Shown in pieces: positions 37,546 through 45,731 of a stretch of DNA of 64,000 nt. The notes beneath the pieces are model-generated. The model did not search any database. It worked only from the letters and a program-made list of their open reading frames with translations, and was not told the DNA's origin. How positions within the stretch are numbered: position 1 is the stretch's first letter; every line of letters starts with the position of its first letter. A program made the position numbers and the translations under genes. The stretch lies in assembly GCA_016722635.1 (NCBI GenBank), contig JADKIX010000003.1:124001-188000 (forward strand), given 5' to 3'. The DNA comes from Rhodospirillaceae bacterium (GTDB lineage: Bacteria; Pseudomonadota; Alphaproteobacteria; JAEUKQ01).

Positions 37546-37815
37546 TCAACAGTTATTGTCCAATAATTCCTTGTGCGATTCAGGCTGAGCATTTTTATCA
37601 GCTAAATTGCCCGTGGCGGTTTTTCCATCTCTATCGCTACTGTTTTCATTCCTTAAGGCAATTCCTTGTTGCTCGAAATACTCGCCATTCGTATTCATTA
37701 AAGCGTTTACAAACGCTACTGGCCGTTCAAGGCCTGTGTTTTGATCGCGAATACGAAAAATGTGTAAGTATTTGCATTGGTTTCCGCAATCATATATCGC
37801 CGCTAGATAGGATGC
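37546..37815 (-). other. open frame without a start, possible gene fragment
   Basis: Between stops the minus strand is open for 89 codons, with hydrophilic, protein-like composition, but it has no upstream start near its 5' end; the only ATG leaves about 50 codons. A plus-strand frame of 117 codons overlaps the same bases and also the end of terC. Neither resembles a family I know. The stretch lies next to a decayed integrase tail, so it may be debris of the same element. Confidence 0.25.
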
Positions 37816-37995
37816 TCAAATGGTATTTCAATATTTGATATTGCTGGAATGCTTGGTCAAAGCGTTATGAGAATAACGGAACGATATGCAAAACATAAGC
37901 CAGATCATTTAAGAGATGCTGCATGGGGAATTTTAAGAAAAAGTGCGCCAAATGTACGCCAGTTGACTAAAACAACAAATGATAAAAAGTCTTAA
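37807..37995 (+). pseudogene. C-terminal remnant of a tyrosine recombinase (phage-type integrase)
   Basis: About 62 codons after an in-frame TAG read like the end of a tyrosine recombinase: FDIAGMLGQSVMRITERYA then KHKPDHLRDAA. This matches the catalytic tyrosine region, in which an LGHS-like turn is followed by the TERYxxxxPDHL motif. The rest of the enzyme, including the Arg and His motifs, is missing. It runs toward the 3' end of tRNA-Val, which begins 16 bases beyond its stop, the arrangement expected for an element integrated in that tRNA gene. Confidence 0.7.
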
Positions 37996-38010
37996 AATCA
38001 GCCTTGTAAA

Positions 38011-38085
38011 TGGTGGGCGCGACTGGGATCGAACCAGTGACCCCTACGATGTCAACGTAGTGCTCTCCCGCTGAGCTACGCACCC
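38011..38085 (-). tRNA. tRNA-Val (anticodon GAC)
   Basis: On the minus strand the acceptor arm GGGTGCG pairs with CGCGCCC (one G-U), the anticodon GAC (38051-38053) lies in TTGACAT between CTACG and CGTAG, the T arm contains GGTTCGATCC, and the 3' CCA is encoded. Its 3' end faces the integrase remnant. Confidence 0.97.
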
Positions 38086-38122
38086 ACTTTACCTAAAGAC
38101 AAATATAGAATTAGGCTAGGAG

Positions 38123-38150
38123 AAAATATAAGCCTGTTAAAATTAGTCAA
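38123..38150 (-). promoter_or_regulatory. putative sigma70 promoter for tRNA-Val
   Basis: On the minus strand TTGACT (38145-38150) and TATTTT (38123-38128) are separated by 16 bases and lie about 38 bases upstream of the tRNA 5' end. The -35 box is close to consensus. Assigned by eye only. Confidence 0.45.
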
Positions 38151-38227
38151 GTTCCTTTTTCAGATAAAAGTTTTTTTAAAGATTTACCCTAATATTAATA
38201 AGATAAAATTGTGCCCAAATCCTGTTT

Positions 38228-39570
38228 TTATTCTTTATCAATAAGATGGATGAAAGATCCAATTGTTTTTTTGCGTTGTAATCCCGCTAAGCCTAATTGA
38301 CCTGCCTGATTATCCAAGACACTATATAAATGCTGGTCTGAAGAGACATTAATTGAACTTGCATAATGAAATTCATGTCCCCTGTAACAACTGCCAGCCG
38401 GGCCCAATATAGTCTTTTGAAGTGTTTGAACCTGCCTATAACCTAACACCAATTTTTTATGTTGCATTGAAGTCGTTAAATCAAATAGACCCGCCATCGG
38501 CCATAAATTTCCACTTTCGTCCTCAATATTTTGCCCCATAACCATAAAACCACCACATTCCCCATAAATAACCGTTGATGAATCGTCTGAAAAAATTTTT
38601 AAGGCATTTAAAAATCCACGATTTTGAGAAATTTCCCTCAGATAAAGTTCAGGATAACCGCCAGGTAAATAAACGGCATCAACATGAGAAGGCGGTTGTT
38701 GGTGGGCCAAAGGGGAAAATAAAAATATTTCTGCCCCTGCTAATCTCCAAGCCTCAAGAAGAACTGGGTACACAAAACTAAAGGCCTCATCAAATGCAAC
38801 CGCAATACGTTGCCCAAGGACAGGCAAAGAAACTTCAGGAAAAGGCAAAGGTTGTAGGGAGGGATTCTTTATCGAACTGTTTTTTCAATTATATTAATCA
38901 ACCGATCAATATCTATATAATGTGCAACCAAATTGCTGATCAGCTCAAATTTTTCTTGAAAGTGCTGTATGTCAATAGGCTGATGCAACCCTAGATGTCG
39001 ATGGTACAGTACTAAATCATTTAATCTTGGTAAATATCCTAAAATTGGCACCTCTATTTCTTGCAAGCTTTTAGATAAAATTTCTTCGTGACGCTTACTG
39101 CCCACCTGATTAAGTATAATTCCTGCTACCTTAAATTGCTTTTGAAAATTTAAAACCCCTTGGATTATGGGGAGAATGGTTTCTGCTAATCGGTGGCAAT
39201 TCACAATTAAAATAATAGGAAGGTTCATTAAGGTTGCAATATCAACCGTGCAAAAACCAACGCTTTGACTGCCATCAAATAATCCCATCACCCCTTCCCC
39301 CACCACCCAATCATTATGATCCAGCAAATATTCTACGGTTGCATGAACCCTTGTTTGGGGCATCGCCCATAAATCAATATTAAAACAAATATTTTGGGTG
39401 ATTTTTTGATGAAACATTGGATCAATATAGTCAGGCCCTACTTTAAAACTGCCGATTTTATATCCTTTTTTTTGTAATAAATTTATTAAAGCGGCGGTAA
39501 TAACTGTTTTGCCCGAATCCGAACTCAGGGCACTGACAATAAATCCTTTGTTAAAAAAATGTGGGTTCAT
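38228..39570 (-). pseudogene. cobB: cobyrinate a,c-diamide synthase, split by a one-base frameshift
   Basis: The 5' part (38869-39570) encodes the ATP-binding half: P-loop ALSSDSGKTVITAAL and FKVGPDYIDPMFH. It stops at TAA 38869-38871. The 3' part (38228-38848) encodes the glutaminase half: VAFDEAFSFVYP, LPGGYPELYL and the active cysteine in YGECGGFM. The 3' frame stays open upstream across the stop, and adding one A to the A6 run at 38880-38885 (minus strand) would join both into one protein of about 447 residues. The internal TTG at 38848 has no ribosome site, so a natural two-subunit form is unlikely. The enzyme amidates the a and c side chains of the corrin ring using glutamine and ATP. 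Confidence 0.85.
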
Positions 39571-39592
39571 AATAATATCCCAAATGAAAAAA

Positions 39593-40393
39593 TTACGTTA
39601 ATAAGTAATGGGATAGTTCTGTGTAATATTGGACAACTGGCCCCAAAATAATAATCGCGGGTGGGATAAGGGTTAACATATGTGCAGAACAATCATTTAA
39701 AAAATCTTCAATATTAATAACTAGAATCTTTTGATTATGGTTTGAAGCATGCCCGATAATGGCAATGGGATGATGCTTGCTATATCCACTTTGAATAAGG
39801 CAATGAAGGATGGCAGGTAAATTCTGCAACCCCATGTAAATAACCATCACGGGGGGGGCAAGGCCAGTGGCAAAATTTTTTAATAACCCCTCTAATTCTT
39901 TAGATAAGATATGGCCGGTGACAAACGTTACGGACGAATTTTCTTCCCTAATAGTTAATGGAATAGGCATTGCAGCTGCGGCGGCAAGGGCTGCTGTAAC
40001 CCCGGGTATAATATAAAAATGGATTTTTGCTTTTGCGAGCGTCAGTAATTCTTCACCCCCTCTTGCAAAAATGAGTGGATCTCCACCTTTTAAACGCAGT
40101 ACTTTATTGCCTTGTTTTGCCCAATCAATTAATTTTTGTGAGATATCCGATTGATTAGCGGAAGGTTTCCCCCCTCTTTTCCCAGCAAAATGTAATTTAG
40201 CTTTTGAAGGGGCCAGTTTTAAAATTTCTTCCGAAACCAAAGCATCATACACGATAATATCAGCTTCTTGTATGGCTTTATAGGCAGCAATAGTTAAAAG
40301 CGAAGGATCGCCAGGGCCCGCACCCACCAACCACACATTTCCAGCTTTAAAAATTGGCTTAAAAGGTACGTTTGAGAAAGTTTTTTCTACCAT
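39593..40393 (-). CDS. cobA: uroporphyrinogen-III C-methyltransferase
   Basis: SAM-dependent enzyme that makes precorrin-2, the branch point to siroheme and cobalamin. VWLVGAGPGDPSLLTIAAYKA at the N-terminus, YDALVSEEIL, GKRGGKP and VLRLKGGDPLIFARGGEE are the SUMT signatures. Length 266 residues. It lies 22 bases upstream of cobB on the same strand. No other corrin gene is nearby, so it could also serve siroheme synthesis. Confidence 0.93.
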   Translation of the reverse strand: MVEKTFSNVPFKPIFKAGNVWLVGAGPGDPSLLTIAAYKAIQEADIIVYDALVSEEILKLAPSKAKLHFAGKRGGKPSANQSDISQKLIDWAKQGNKVLRLKGGDPLIFARGGEELLTLAKAKIHFYIIPGVTAALAAAAAMPIPLTIREENSSVTFVTGHILSKELEGLLKNFATGLAPPVMVIYMGLQNLPAILHCLIQSGYSKHHPIAIIGHASNHNQKILVINIEDFLNDCSAHMLTLIPPAIIILGPVVQYYTELSHYLLT

Positions 40394-40599
40394 TGCTCTT
40401 TGATCATTATTTATAAATTGATTTTAATTATTTTTATAACTTATATCCCATGAAATCATAACAACTTAATAAGAATTTTTTTTATTGTTTGTTTATATTA
40501 AATTTTGTGTTACTGATTCGTCGGATGCTGATGATAGTTCGTTTAAGTTTAATTGCTTAGTAAAATCGTACTAGTGAATTAAAAATTAAGGGTGGTAAA

Positions 40600-40857
40600 A
40601 TGAAGAAGAATTTTGCACTCGTAGCTTCGGCTTTTGCTGCGGCTTTGATAGTGAATAGTGTAACCCCGGTTATGGCGGAAGAAACTGCTCAGGAAAAATG
40701 TTATGGCATTGCCAAAAAAGGCAAAAATGATTGCCAAACAGCCAAATCTTCCTGCGCTGGCACTTCTACCCGTGATAGTCAAGGTGATGCTTGGATATAT
40801 GTGCCAAAAGGAACATGCGAAAAAATAGTCGGCGGTAGTTTAACTTTAAAGAAATAA
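40600..40857 (+). CDS. bufA: bufferin-type metallophore precursor (DUF2282), secreted form
   Basis: An 85-residue precursor with a Sec signal peptide ending in VMA (cleavage after residue 26) and a short mature part with four cysteines at 34, 45, 52 and 73. The blocks EKCYGIAKKGKNDC and WIYVPKGTCEK are the DUF2282/bufferin pattern. In the family, an MNIO enzyme converts core cysteines to thiooxazole-type groups and the product binds copper in the periplasm. AAGGGTGG lies five bases before the ATG. An MNIO gene and its partner follow. Metal and exact modification here are inferred. Confidence 0.88.
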   Translation: MKKNFALVASAFAAALIVNSVTPVMAEETAQEKCYGIAKKGKNDCQTAKSSCAGTSTRDSQGDAWIYVPKGTCEKIVGGSLTLKK

Positions 40858-40913
40858 TTGTTTTTCTAATTTCAATTAATCTAACTTAGATCTCAACAAT
40901 AAGGATGATAAAA

Positions 40914-41153
40914 ATGAATAAATTATTAATTGCTTCTGCTATCAGTGCTGCTTTTGCTTTAAGTGCCTGTACAACGACAGATAATAAAGCACATATGGAA
41001 AAGTGCATGGGCATTGCCAAAAAAGGCATGAATGACTGCAAAACTGCTCTGCACGCATGTGCTGGCAAATCAACTGCTGACAAACAAGCCACTGATTGGA
41101 TTTGGTTGCCAGAAGGCACTTGTGCTAAAACGGGTGGTAAATTAAATAGGTAG
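40914..41153 (+). CDS. bufA: bufferin-type metallophore precursor (DUF2282), predicted lipoprotein form
   Basis: A paralogue of the preceding gene with the same cysteine spacing (C-x10-C-x6-C-x20-C) and blocks EKCMGIAKKGMNDC and WIWLPEGTCAK. Its signal ends in the lipobox LSAC, so an additional cysteine would be lipidated and the mature peptide anchored to a membrane. An ATG at 40905 overlaps the ribosome site AAGGA (40901-40905); the ATG at 40914, eight bases beyond that site, is the likely start, giving 79 residues. It probably shares the maturation enzymes encoded downstream. Confidence 0.87.
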   Translation: MNKLLIASAISAAFALSACTTTDNKAHMEKCMGIAKKGMNDCKTALHACAGKSTADKQATDWIWLPEGTCAKTGGKLNR

Positions 41154-41191
41154 TTTCAACTTAATTTTTAGTTGAATATGGAGGGAGATAT

Positions 41192-42037
41192 ATGGAAAAT
41201 GATACCTATTCTCCCCCGCCTGTTTATGGTGCCGGAATAGGGTTGAGATATCAGCATCATGAAGATGTCTTACATAGTAAGCCCCGGATTAATTGGCTTG
41301 AAGTTCATAGTGAAAATTATTTTGGCGGCGGCTTAGCACTTGATTATCTGAAAAAAATTCGTCTCGATTACCCAATCAGCCTGCATGGCGTTGGCCTTTC
41401 TCTTGGTTCTGCTGACAACCTATCACAGACCCATTTAGAAAAATTTAAGCAATTAATTCATATTATCTCCCCTGCTTTGGTTTCAGAACATTTATCCTGG
41501 AACATCATTAATGGCGTTTATTTAAATGATTTAATTCCAACCCCTTATACCGATGAAGTGTTGGCCATTGTTTCTCGTCATGTTGATGAAACACAGAACT
41601 ATTTCAAACGACAGATCTTAATTGAGAACCCCTCAACTTATTTAGAGTTCAATGTGGCCGATTACTCGGAAGCTGATTTTTTATCGGCCCTCGTTAAAAA
41701 AACGGGGTGTGGCTTATTACTTGATGTTAATAATATTTTTGTTAGTAGCAAGAATCATCGGTTTGATGCGAATGAATATTTACTGAAAATTCCAGTTGAA
41801 GCGGTTAAAGAAATTCACTTAGCAGGCCATACCAAAAAACAATTCAAAAAAATTTCCATTCTGCTAGATGATCATGGCAGTAAAGTGGATGATGAAGTAT
41901 GGGCCTTATACCAGCGTACACTACAAATAATGGGCCGAAAACCTACTTTAATTGAGTGGGACAGCAACATCCCGGCTTTGAATGTAATATTAGAGCAAGC
42001 ACGTATCGCAGAAAGTTATCTGGAGCGTGAGAACTAA
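41192..42037 (+). CDS. bufB: MNIO-family (DUF692) bufferin maturase
   Basis: TIM-barrel multinuclear non-heme iron-dependent oxidative enzyme, 281 residues. Metal-ligand blocks are visible: LHGVGLSLGS, VSEHLSWN, ILIENPSTYLEF, LLLDVNNIFVSSKNH and EIHLAGH. Family members (MbnB, TglH, bufferin enzymes) modify cysteines in ribosomal peptides. A strong GGAGGG ribosome site precedes the ATG. It follows the two precursors by 38 bases and precedes the DUF2063 partner by two bases. Confidence 0.93.
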   Translation: MENDTYSPPPVYGAGIGLRYQHHEDVLHSKPRINWLEVHSENYFGGGLALDYLKKIRLDYPISLHGVGLSLGSADNLSQTHLEKFKQLIHIISPALVSEHLSWNIINGVYLNDLIPTPYTDEVLAIVSRHVDETQNYFKRQILIENPSTYLEFNVADYSEADFLSALVKKTGCGLLLDVNNIFVSSKNHRFDANEYLLKIPVEAVKEIHLAGHTKKQFKKISILLDDHGSKVDDEVWALYQRTLQIMGRKPTLIEWDSNIPALNVILEQARIAESYLEREN

Positions 42038-42039
42038 TC

Positions 42040-42819
42040 ATGGAATTTATCAAGATCCAACAGCTATTCTTGCGGTATATTTTGTATGGGGAATATCACC
42101 CATCTTTAGATAAATTAATTAAAGGTGATATTATAAACCCTATGGAGCGTCTTAATATTTACCGCAATAATACCTTCATTAGCTTACAAGAATGTTTGAA
42201 GTCCACTTTTCCCGTATCGCAGCAAATTCTTGGGGAAAAGTTTTTTACCCAAGCAGCTAGAAAATACATTATTGATTTCCCGCCAACCAATGGTTGTTTG
42301 ATATTTTATGGGGAAAATTTTTCAAAATTTTTATCTTCCCTGATAGAAATTAAGGATTGGCCCTATATCATTGATGTTGCATCTTTTGAATATGCGATGC
42401 AGCAATCTTTTTATGCAGAAGATTATCCAGTCTTAACAGCGGAAGATCTCTCCTTAATACCAGCAGAAAAATACGGCGACCTAGTGCTGAATTTTCAGCC
42501 TTCCTTGCAATTGATTCAATCGTTTTATCCTATTGATGACATCTGGTCTATTCATAATGATCATTCAATCGAGCAAATGGTTGAATTGAAAATTATTAAG
42601 GCAAAGAACCCTGAAAACTATTTGGTTTACCGGCTAAATAATACAGTTTATTTTGAGAAAATTGATCAAGATGAGGCAGGTTTTATTCAGCATTTGAAAC
42701 AAGGTATGACTTTTGAAAAAGCGTTTTCTGTTATCTCCAATATTTACCCGAATTTTAATCTGACCAAAACGATCCGACGGTTGATCCAGTTTCAAGTCCT
42801 AACTAGTTATAATACTTAA
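42040..42819 (+). CDS. bufC: DUF2063 partner protein of the MNIO enzyme
   Basis: A 259-residue protein whose N-terminal domain fits DUF2063 (RLNIYRNNTFISLQECLKST followed by FPVSQQILGEKFF). Family members pair with DUF692 enzymes and are thought to bind and present the precursor peptide. The C-terminal half has a winged-helix-like precursor-recognition appearance seen in such partners, but this is inference. Two bases separate it from bufB, indicating translational coupling. Confidence 0.88.
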   Translation: MEFIKIQQLFLRYILYGEYHPSLDKLIKGDIINPMERLNIYRNNTFISLQECLKSTFPVSQQILGEKFFTQAARKYIIDFPPTNGCLIFYGENFSKFLSSLIEIKDWPYIIDVASFEYAMQQSFYAEDYPVLTAEDLSLIPAEKYGDLVLNFQPSLQLIQSFYPIDDIWSIHNDHSIEQMVELKIIKAKNPENYLVYRLNNTVYFEKIDQDEAGFIQHLKQGMTFEKAFSVISNIYPNFNLTKTIRRLIQFQVLTSYNT

Positions 42820-42837
42820 ATGAGGGAGTAGCTGATA

Positions 42838-43305
42838 ATGGAAGAACCTTCTCCGCCTTCAGTCAGGTGCCACAAAAATTTTATATTAAGTTTTTATAAA
42901 ATATTAGAAATGATACCGGAAGCGATACCAGCTTTTATCCTAAGATTAGGGGTTTCATTAGTTTTTTTTCGCTCCGGTTTAGCCAAGCTACAAGAAAATA
43001 GTTGGGCTTTATCGCAACAAACCATATTTTTGTTCCGCGATGAATATCATATGCCATTTCCCGAGCTAACTGCTTATGTAGCTGCATCGGTTGAACTGTT
43101 TGCACCCTTAATGCTGTTATTTGGTATAGGTAGTCGTATAGCTGCCGCCGCCATGTTAGGAATGACCCTGGTAATCCAGATATTTGTTTACCCGGAAAGT
43201 TACCCTGATCATTTAATGTGGTTAGGCCCTTTACTATATATTGTCCTCCGTGGTCCAGGCGGTCTATCCTTTGATTATTTATTTCGTAAAACTATCGATA
43301 AATAA
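42838..43305 (+). CDS. DoxX family membrane protein
   Basis: A 155-residue membrane protein with four hydrophobic segments and DoxX motifs: LRLGVSLVFFRSGLAKL, AYVAASVELFAPLMLLFGIGS and LMWLGPLLYIVLRGPGG. DoxX proteins often end bufferin operons; they may pass electrons or protect against oxidative or metal stress, but the mechanism is not known. It starts 18 bases after bufC and so closes the operon. Confidence 0.88.
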   Translation: MEEPSPPSVRCHKNFILSFYKILEMIPEAIPAFILRLGVSLVFFRSGLAKLQENSWALSQQTIFLFRDEYHMPFPELTAYVAASVELFAPLMLLFGIGSRIAAAAMLGMTLVIQIFVYPESYPDHLMWLGPLLYIVLRGPGGLSFDYLFRKTIDK

Positions 43306-43337
43306 ACATCATGAGATTTTTTGATATTTTATTGAAG

Positions 43338-44093
43338 TTAGACACTAGCCTGGACGAAAAAAATGGAAAGCTGCTGCAGCATTGATTTGGTATCGGCTAT
43401 TGCTTGATCAATATGAATATTGTTTTTTCCCCGAAAAACAATATTTGTCATAGGCTTGCTGTTTTGCAGGAAAGGATAACTTCCAATATCAACATCTTGG
43501 TATTTATCCTGGATAGTTTGAAGTTCACCTGCAATTTTGCTTTCCCCGCTTTCAACTTTGAGCACTATAGAAACAATCGGGTTTCCTTGAATTAACGTTG
43601 GCAGAACATTATGTAACATCGCCTGCATAATAATGGGAACACCTGCAAAAACATACACATTATTTAACTTAAATCCCGGCGCAGCGCTGATTGGGTTATC
43701 AATTAATTCGGCACCTTCTGGAAGGCAGGCCATTTTAAGCCTGGCATTATTCAATGATTCCGAATTGTAATATTTTTCTAAAATTTGCTTGGCTATAGGA
43801 TTTAGAATGACTTTTCGCCGGAACGCTTCAGCAATTGATTCCGTGGTAATATCGTCATGTGTCGGCCCTATACCCCCGGTTGTGAAAACATAATTATATT
43901 TCATGGATAATTCTTGTACGGTCGCAATAATGTTGGATTTAACATCAGGAATTACCCTCACTTCACGGAGATATATCCCCTTTTCTGCCAGTTTTATAGC
44001 AATGTATTGAAGGTTCGTATCTTGGGTACGCCCAGATAATATCTCATTGCCAATAATGATAATTGCCGCTTCAATTTTTTTTGTTTCAGGCAT
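43338..44093 (-). CDS. CinA N-terminal-domain / molybdopterin-binding-fold protein
   Basis: A 251-residue protein with the MoCF (MoeA/MogA-like) domain: AIIIIGNEILSGRTQDTN, VFTTGGIGPTHDDITTESIA and a COG1058-type ADP-ribose pyrophosphatase pattern. The C-terminal NMN deamidase domain of full CinA is missing. It likely hydrolyses damaged nucleotide cofactors, but that is a family-level guess. It converges with the doxX gene. Confidence 0.82.
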   Translation of the reverse strand: MPETKKIEAAIIIIGNEILSGRTQDTNLQYIAIKLAEKGIYLREVRVIPDVKSNIIATVQELSMKYNYVFTTGGIGPTHDDITTESIAEAFRRKVILNPIAKQILEKYYNSESLNNARLKMACLPEGAELIDNPISAAPGFKLNNVYVFAGVPIIMQAMLHNVLPTLIQGNPIVSIVLKVESGESKIAGELQTIQDKYQDVDIGSYPFLQNSKPMTNIVFRGKNNIHIDQAIADTKSMLQQLSIFFVQASV

Positions 44094-44233
44094 ATATTGT
44101 CCTTAATTATGATCTTATATAGGGTGTTATTCAGCTTACATGAATGATTCATTTATTGTGATTAATCTTTTGTTAATTGTTAATGATAAAAAAATAGATT
44201 TTTAAATAATTCAATAATTTTGCGAGGGATGCT

Positions 44234-44986
44234 TTGCCTGTTAAAATACACAATGAGAAAGATTTTGTTGGAATGAGCAATGCAGGTGCCTTAGCTGCGG
44301 CTTGTCTTGATTTTATTACTCCTCATGTCGTACCTGGAGTTACAACTGAAAAGCTTAATGTTTTATGTCACGATTTTATTATCAATCACCAAGCCACCCC
44401 TGCCCCTTTGAATTATAAAGGATATCCTAAATCGATTTGCACCTCTGTTAACCATGTGGTGTGTCATGGTATCCCTAGCGAACGTCCCTTGATTGAAGGC
44501 GATATATTAAATATTGATATTACCGTTATTTTAGACGGTTGGCATGGAGATACCAGCCGCATGTTCGCAGTGGGTAAAATCGCTTTAAAAGCTCAACGCC
44601 TCATCGATGTTACATATCAGGCAATGATGCTTGGCATTGCTGCAGCAATGCCAGGCAACACCTTAGGAGATATTGGTTATGCCATTCAAAATTATGTAGA
44701 AAAGCATCAGTTTTCGGTGGTTCGTGATTTCTGTGGGCATGGTATTGGCAAGGTTTTCCATGATGAACCAAATATCTTGCATTATGGATTACCATCAACT
44801 GGATTAAAACTGCAACCCGGAATGTTTTTTACCATTGAACCCATGATAAATATCGGTAAACCTGATGTAAAGATTTTGGCTGATGGTTGGACGGCCGTTA
44901 CGCGTGACCGCTCTCTTTCTGCACAATATGAACATACCATTGGTATTACTGAAACCGGTGCCATAATCTTTACCCTCTCTTCCTAA
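44234..44986 (+). CDS. map: methionine aminopeptidase, type I
   Basis: Removes the initiator methionine. Dinuclear metal ligands appear in GDILNIDITV and WHGDTSRMF, then DFCGHGIGKVFHDEPNILHYG and FTIEPMINIG, with the last glutamate in AQYEHTIGI. Length 250 residues. The start is TTG, six bases after GAGGG; the nearby ATG at 44229 is out of frame. Confidence 0.95.
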   Translation: MPVKIHNEKDFVGMSNAGALAAACLDFITPHVVPGVTTEKLNVLCHDFIINHQATPAPLNYKGYPKSICTSVNHVVCHGIPSERPLIEGDILNIDITVILDGWHGDTSRMFAVGKIALKAQRLIDVTYQAMMLGIAAAMPGNTLGDIGYAIQNYVEKHQFSVVRDFCGHGIGKVFHDEPNILHYGLPSTGLKLQPGMFFTIEPMINIGKPDVKILADGWTAVTRDRSLSAQYEHTIGITETGAIIFTLSS

Positions 44987-45020
44987 GACCTTAAAAGATA
45001 ACCTCGTGAAATTTTTATAT

Positions 45021-45731
45021 ATGACAAACTTACAAGACAAACCAACTTATTTAGGTCATCGGCAGCGGTTACGAGAAAAATTTATCCAAGGCATGGGAAA
45101 TGGTCTGGCGGATTATGAATTATTGGAATTGGCCTTGTTCCAAGCCTATCCCCGGCAGGATGTCAAACCGATTGCTAAAAAACTGATGCAACATTTTGGT
45201 AGTTTATCCGCTGTCATCCAAGCATCTAGCGAAGAATTAAAAACGGTTCAAGGTATTGGTTTAGCTTCAATTGTGGTTATTAAACTTATTCATGCCACAT
45301 GCTTGCGAATGCTAAAACAAGATATGCAGCAATCCTTGATTTTTCATCAAAATACAGATGTTATCAATTACTACCACTTAAAATTAGCCCATGTTCAACG
45401 AGAAGAATTTCATGTTTTATTTTTAAATCATCAATTCCAACTACTTCAAGATGAAGCCCTACAAACGGGAACAGTAAATTATATAAATATTTTTCCCAGA
45501 GAGTTAATTAAACGAGCATTAGAACTTTCCGCAAGTTATCTGGTCTTTATTCATAACCATCCTTCGGGGGATACCACACCATCAATTGAGGATCGGCAGA
45601 CAACCGAGGAATTGCGTAATATCTTAAAAAAACTAGGTATCGAAATTATTGATCATCTGATCATTTCAAAATTGGGTTATTATAGCTTTAAAACAGATCA
45701 ACAATTTAAACATTCACAGATGGAAAAATAA
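45021..45731 (+). CDS. radC: RadC family JAMM-domain protein
   Basis: N-terminal helix-hairpin-helix part (YELLELALFQAYPRQDVKPIA and LKTVQGIGLASIVVIK) and a C-terminal JAMM metalloprotease-like domain with FIHNHPSGDTTPSIEDR. About 236 residues from the ATG at 45021; a GTG at 45006 is also possible. RadC was once linked to DNA repair, but its real function is unknown. The last base of its stop overlaps the purB start. Confidence 0.9.
   Translation: MTNLQDKPTYLGHRQRLREKFIQGMGNGLADYELLELALFQAYPRQDVKPIAKKLMQHFGSLSAVIQASSEELKTVQGIGLASIVVIKLIHATCLRMLKQDMQQSLIFHQNTDVINYYHLKLAHVQREEFHVLFLNHQFQLLQDEALQTGTVNYINIFPRELIKRALELSASYLVFIHNHPSGDTTPSIEDRQTTEELRNILKKLGIEIIDHLIISKLGYYSFKTDQQFKHSQMEK

Noticed and set aside
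37485..37838. Plus-strand open frame of 117 codons after terC
   Set aside because: It overlaps terC, lacks a ribosome site, is rich in Cys, His and Tyr unlike its neighbours, and matches no known family.
40394..43305. Recent horizontal transfer of the bufferin cluster
   Set aside because: Base composition looks like the surroundings and no mobility gene flanks it directly; the nearby integrase scar is on the other side of cobA-cobB.
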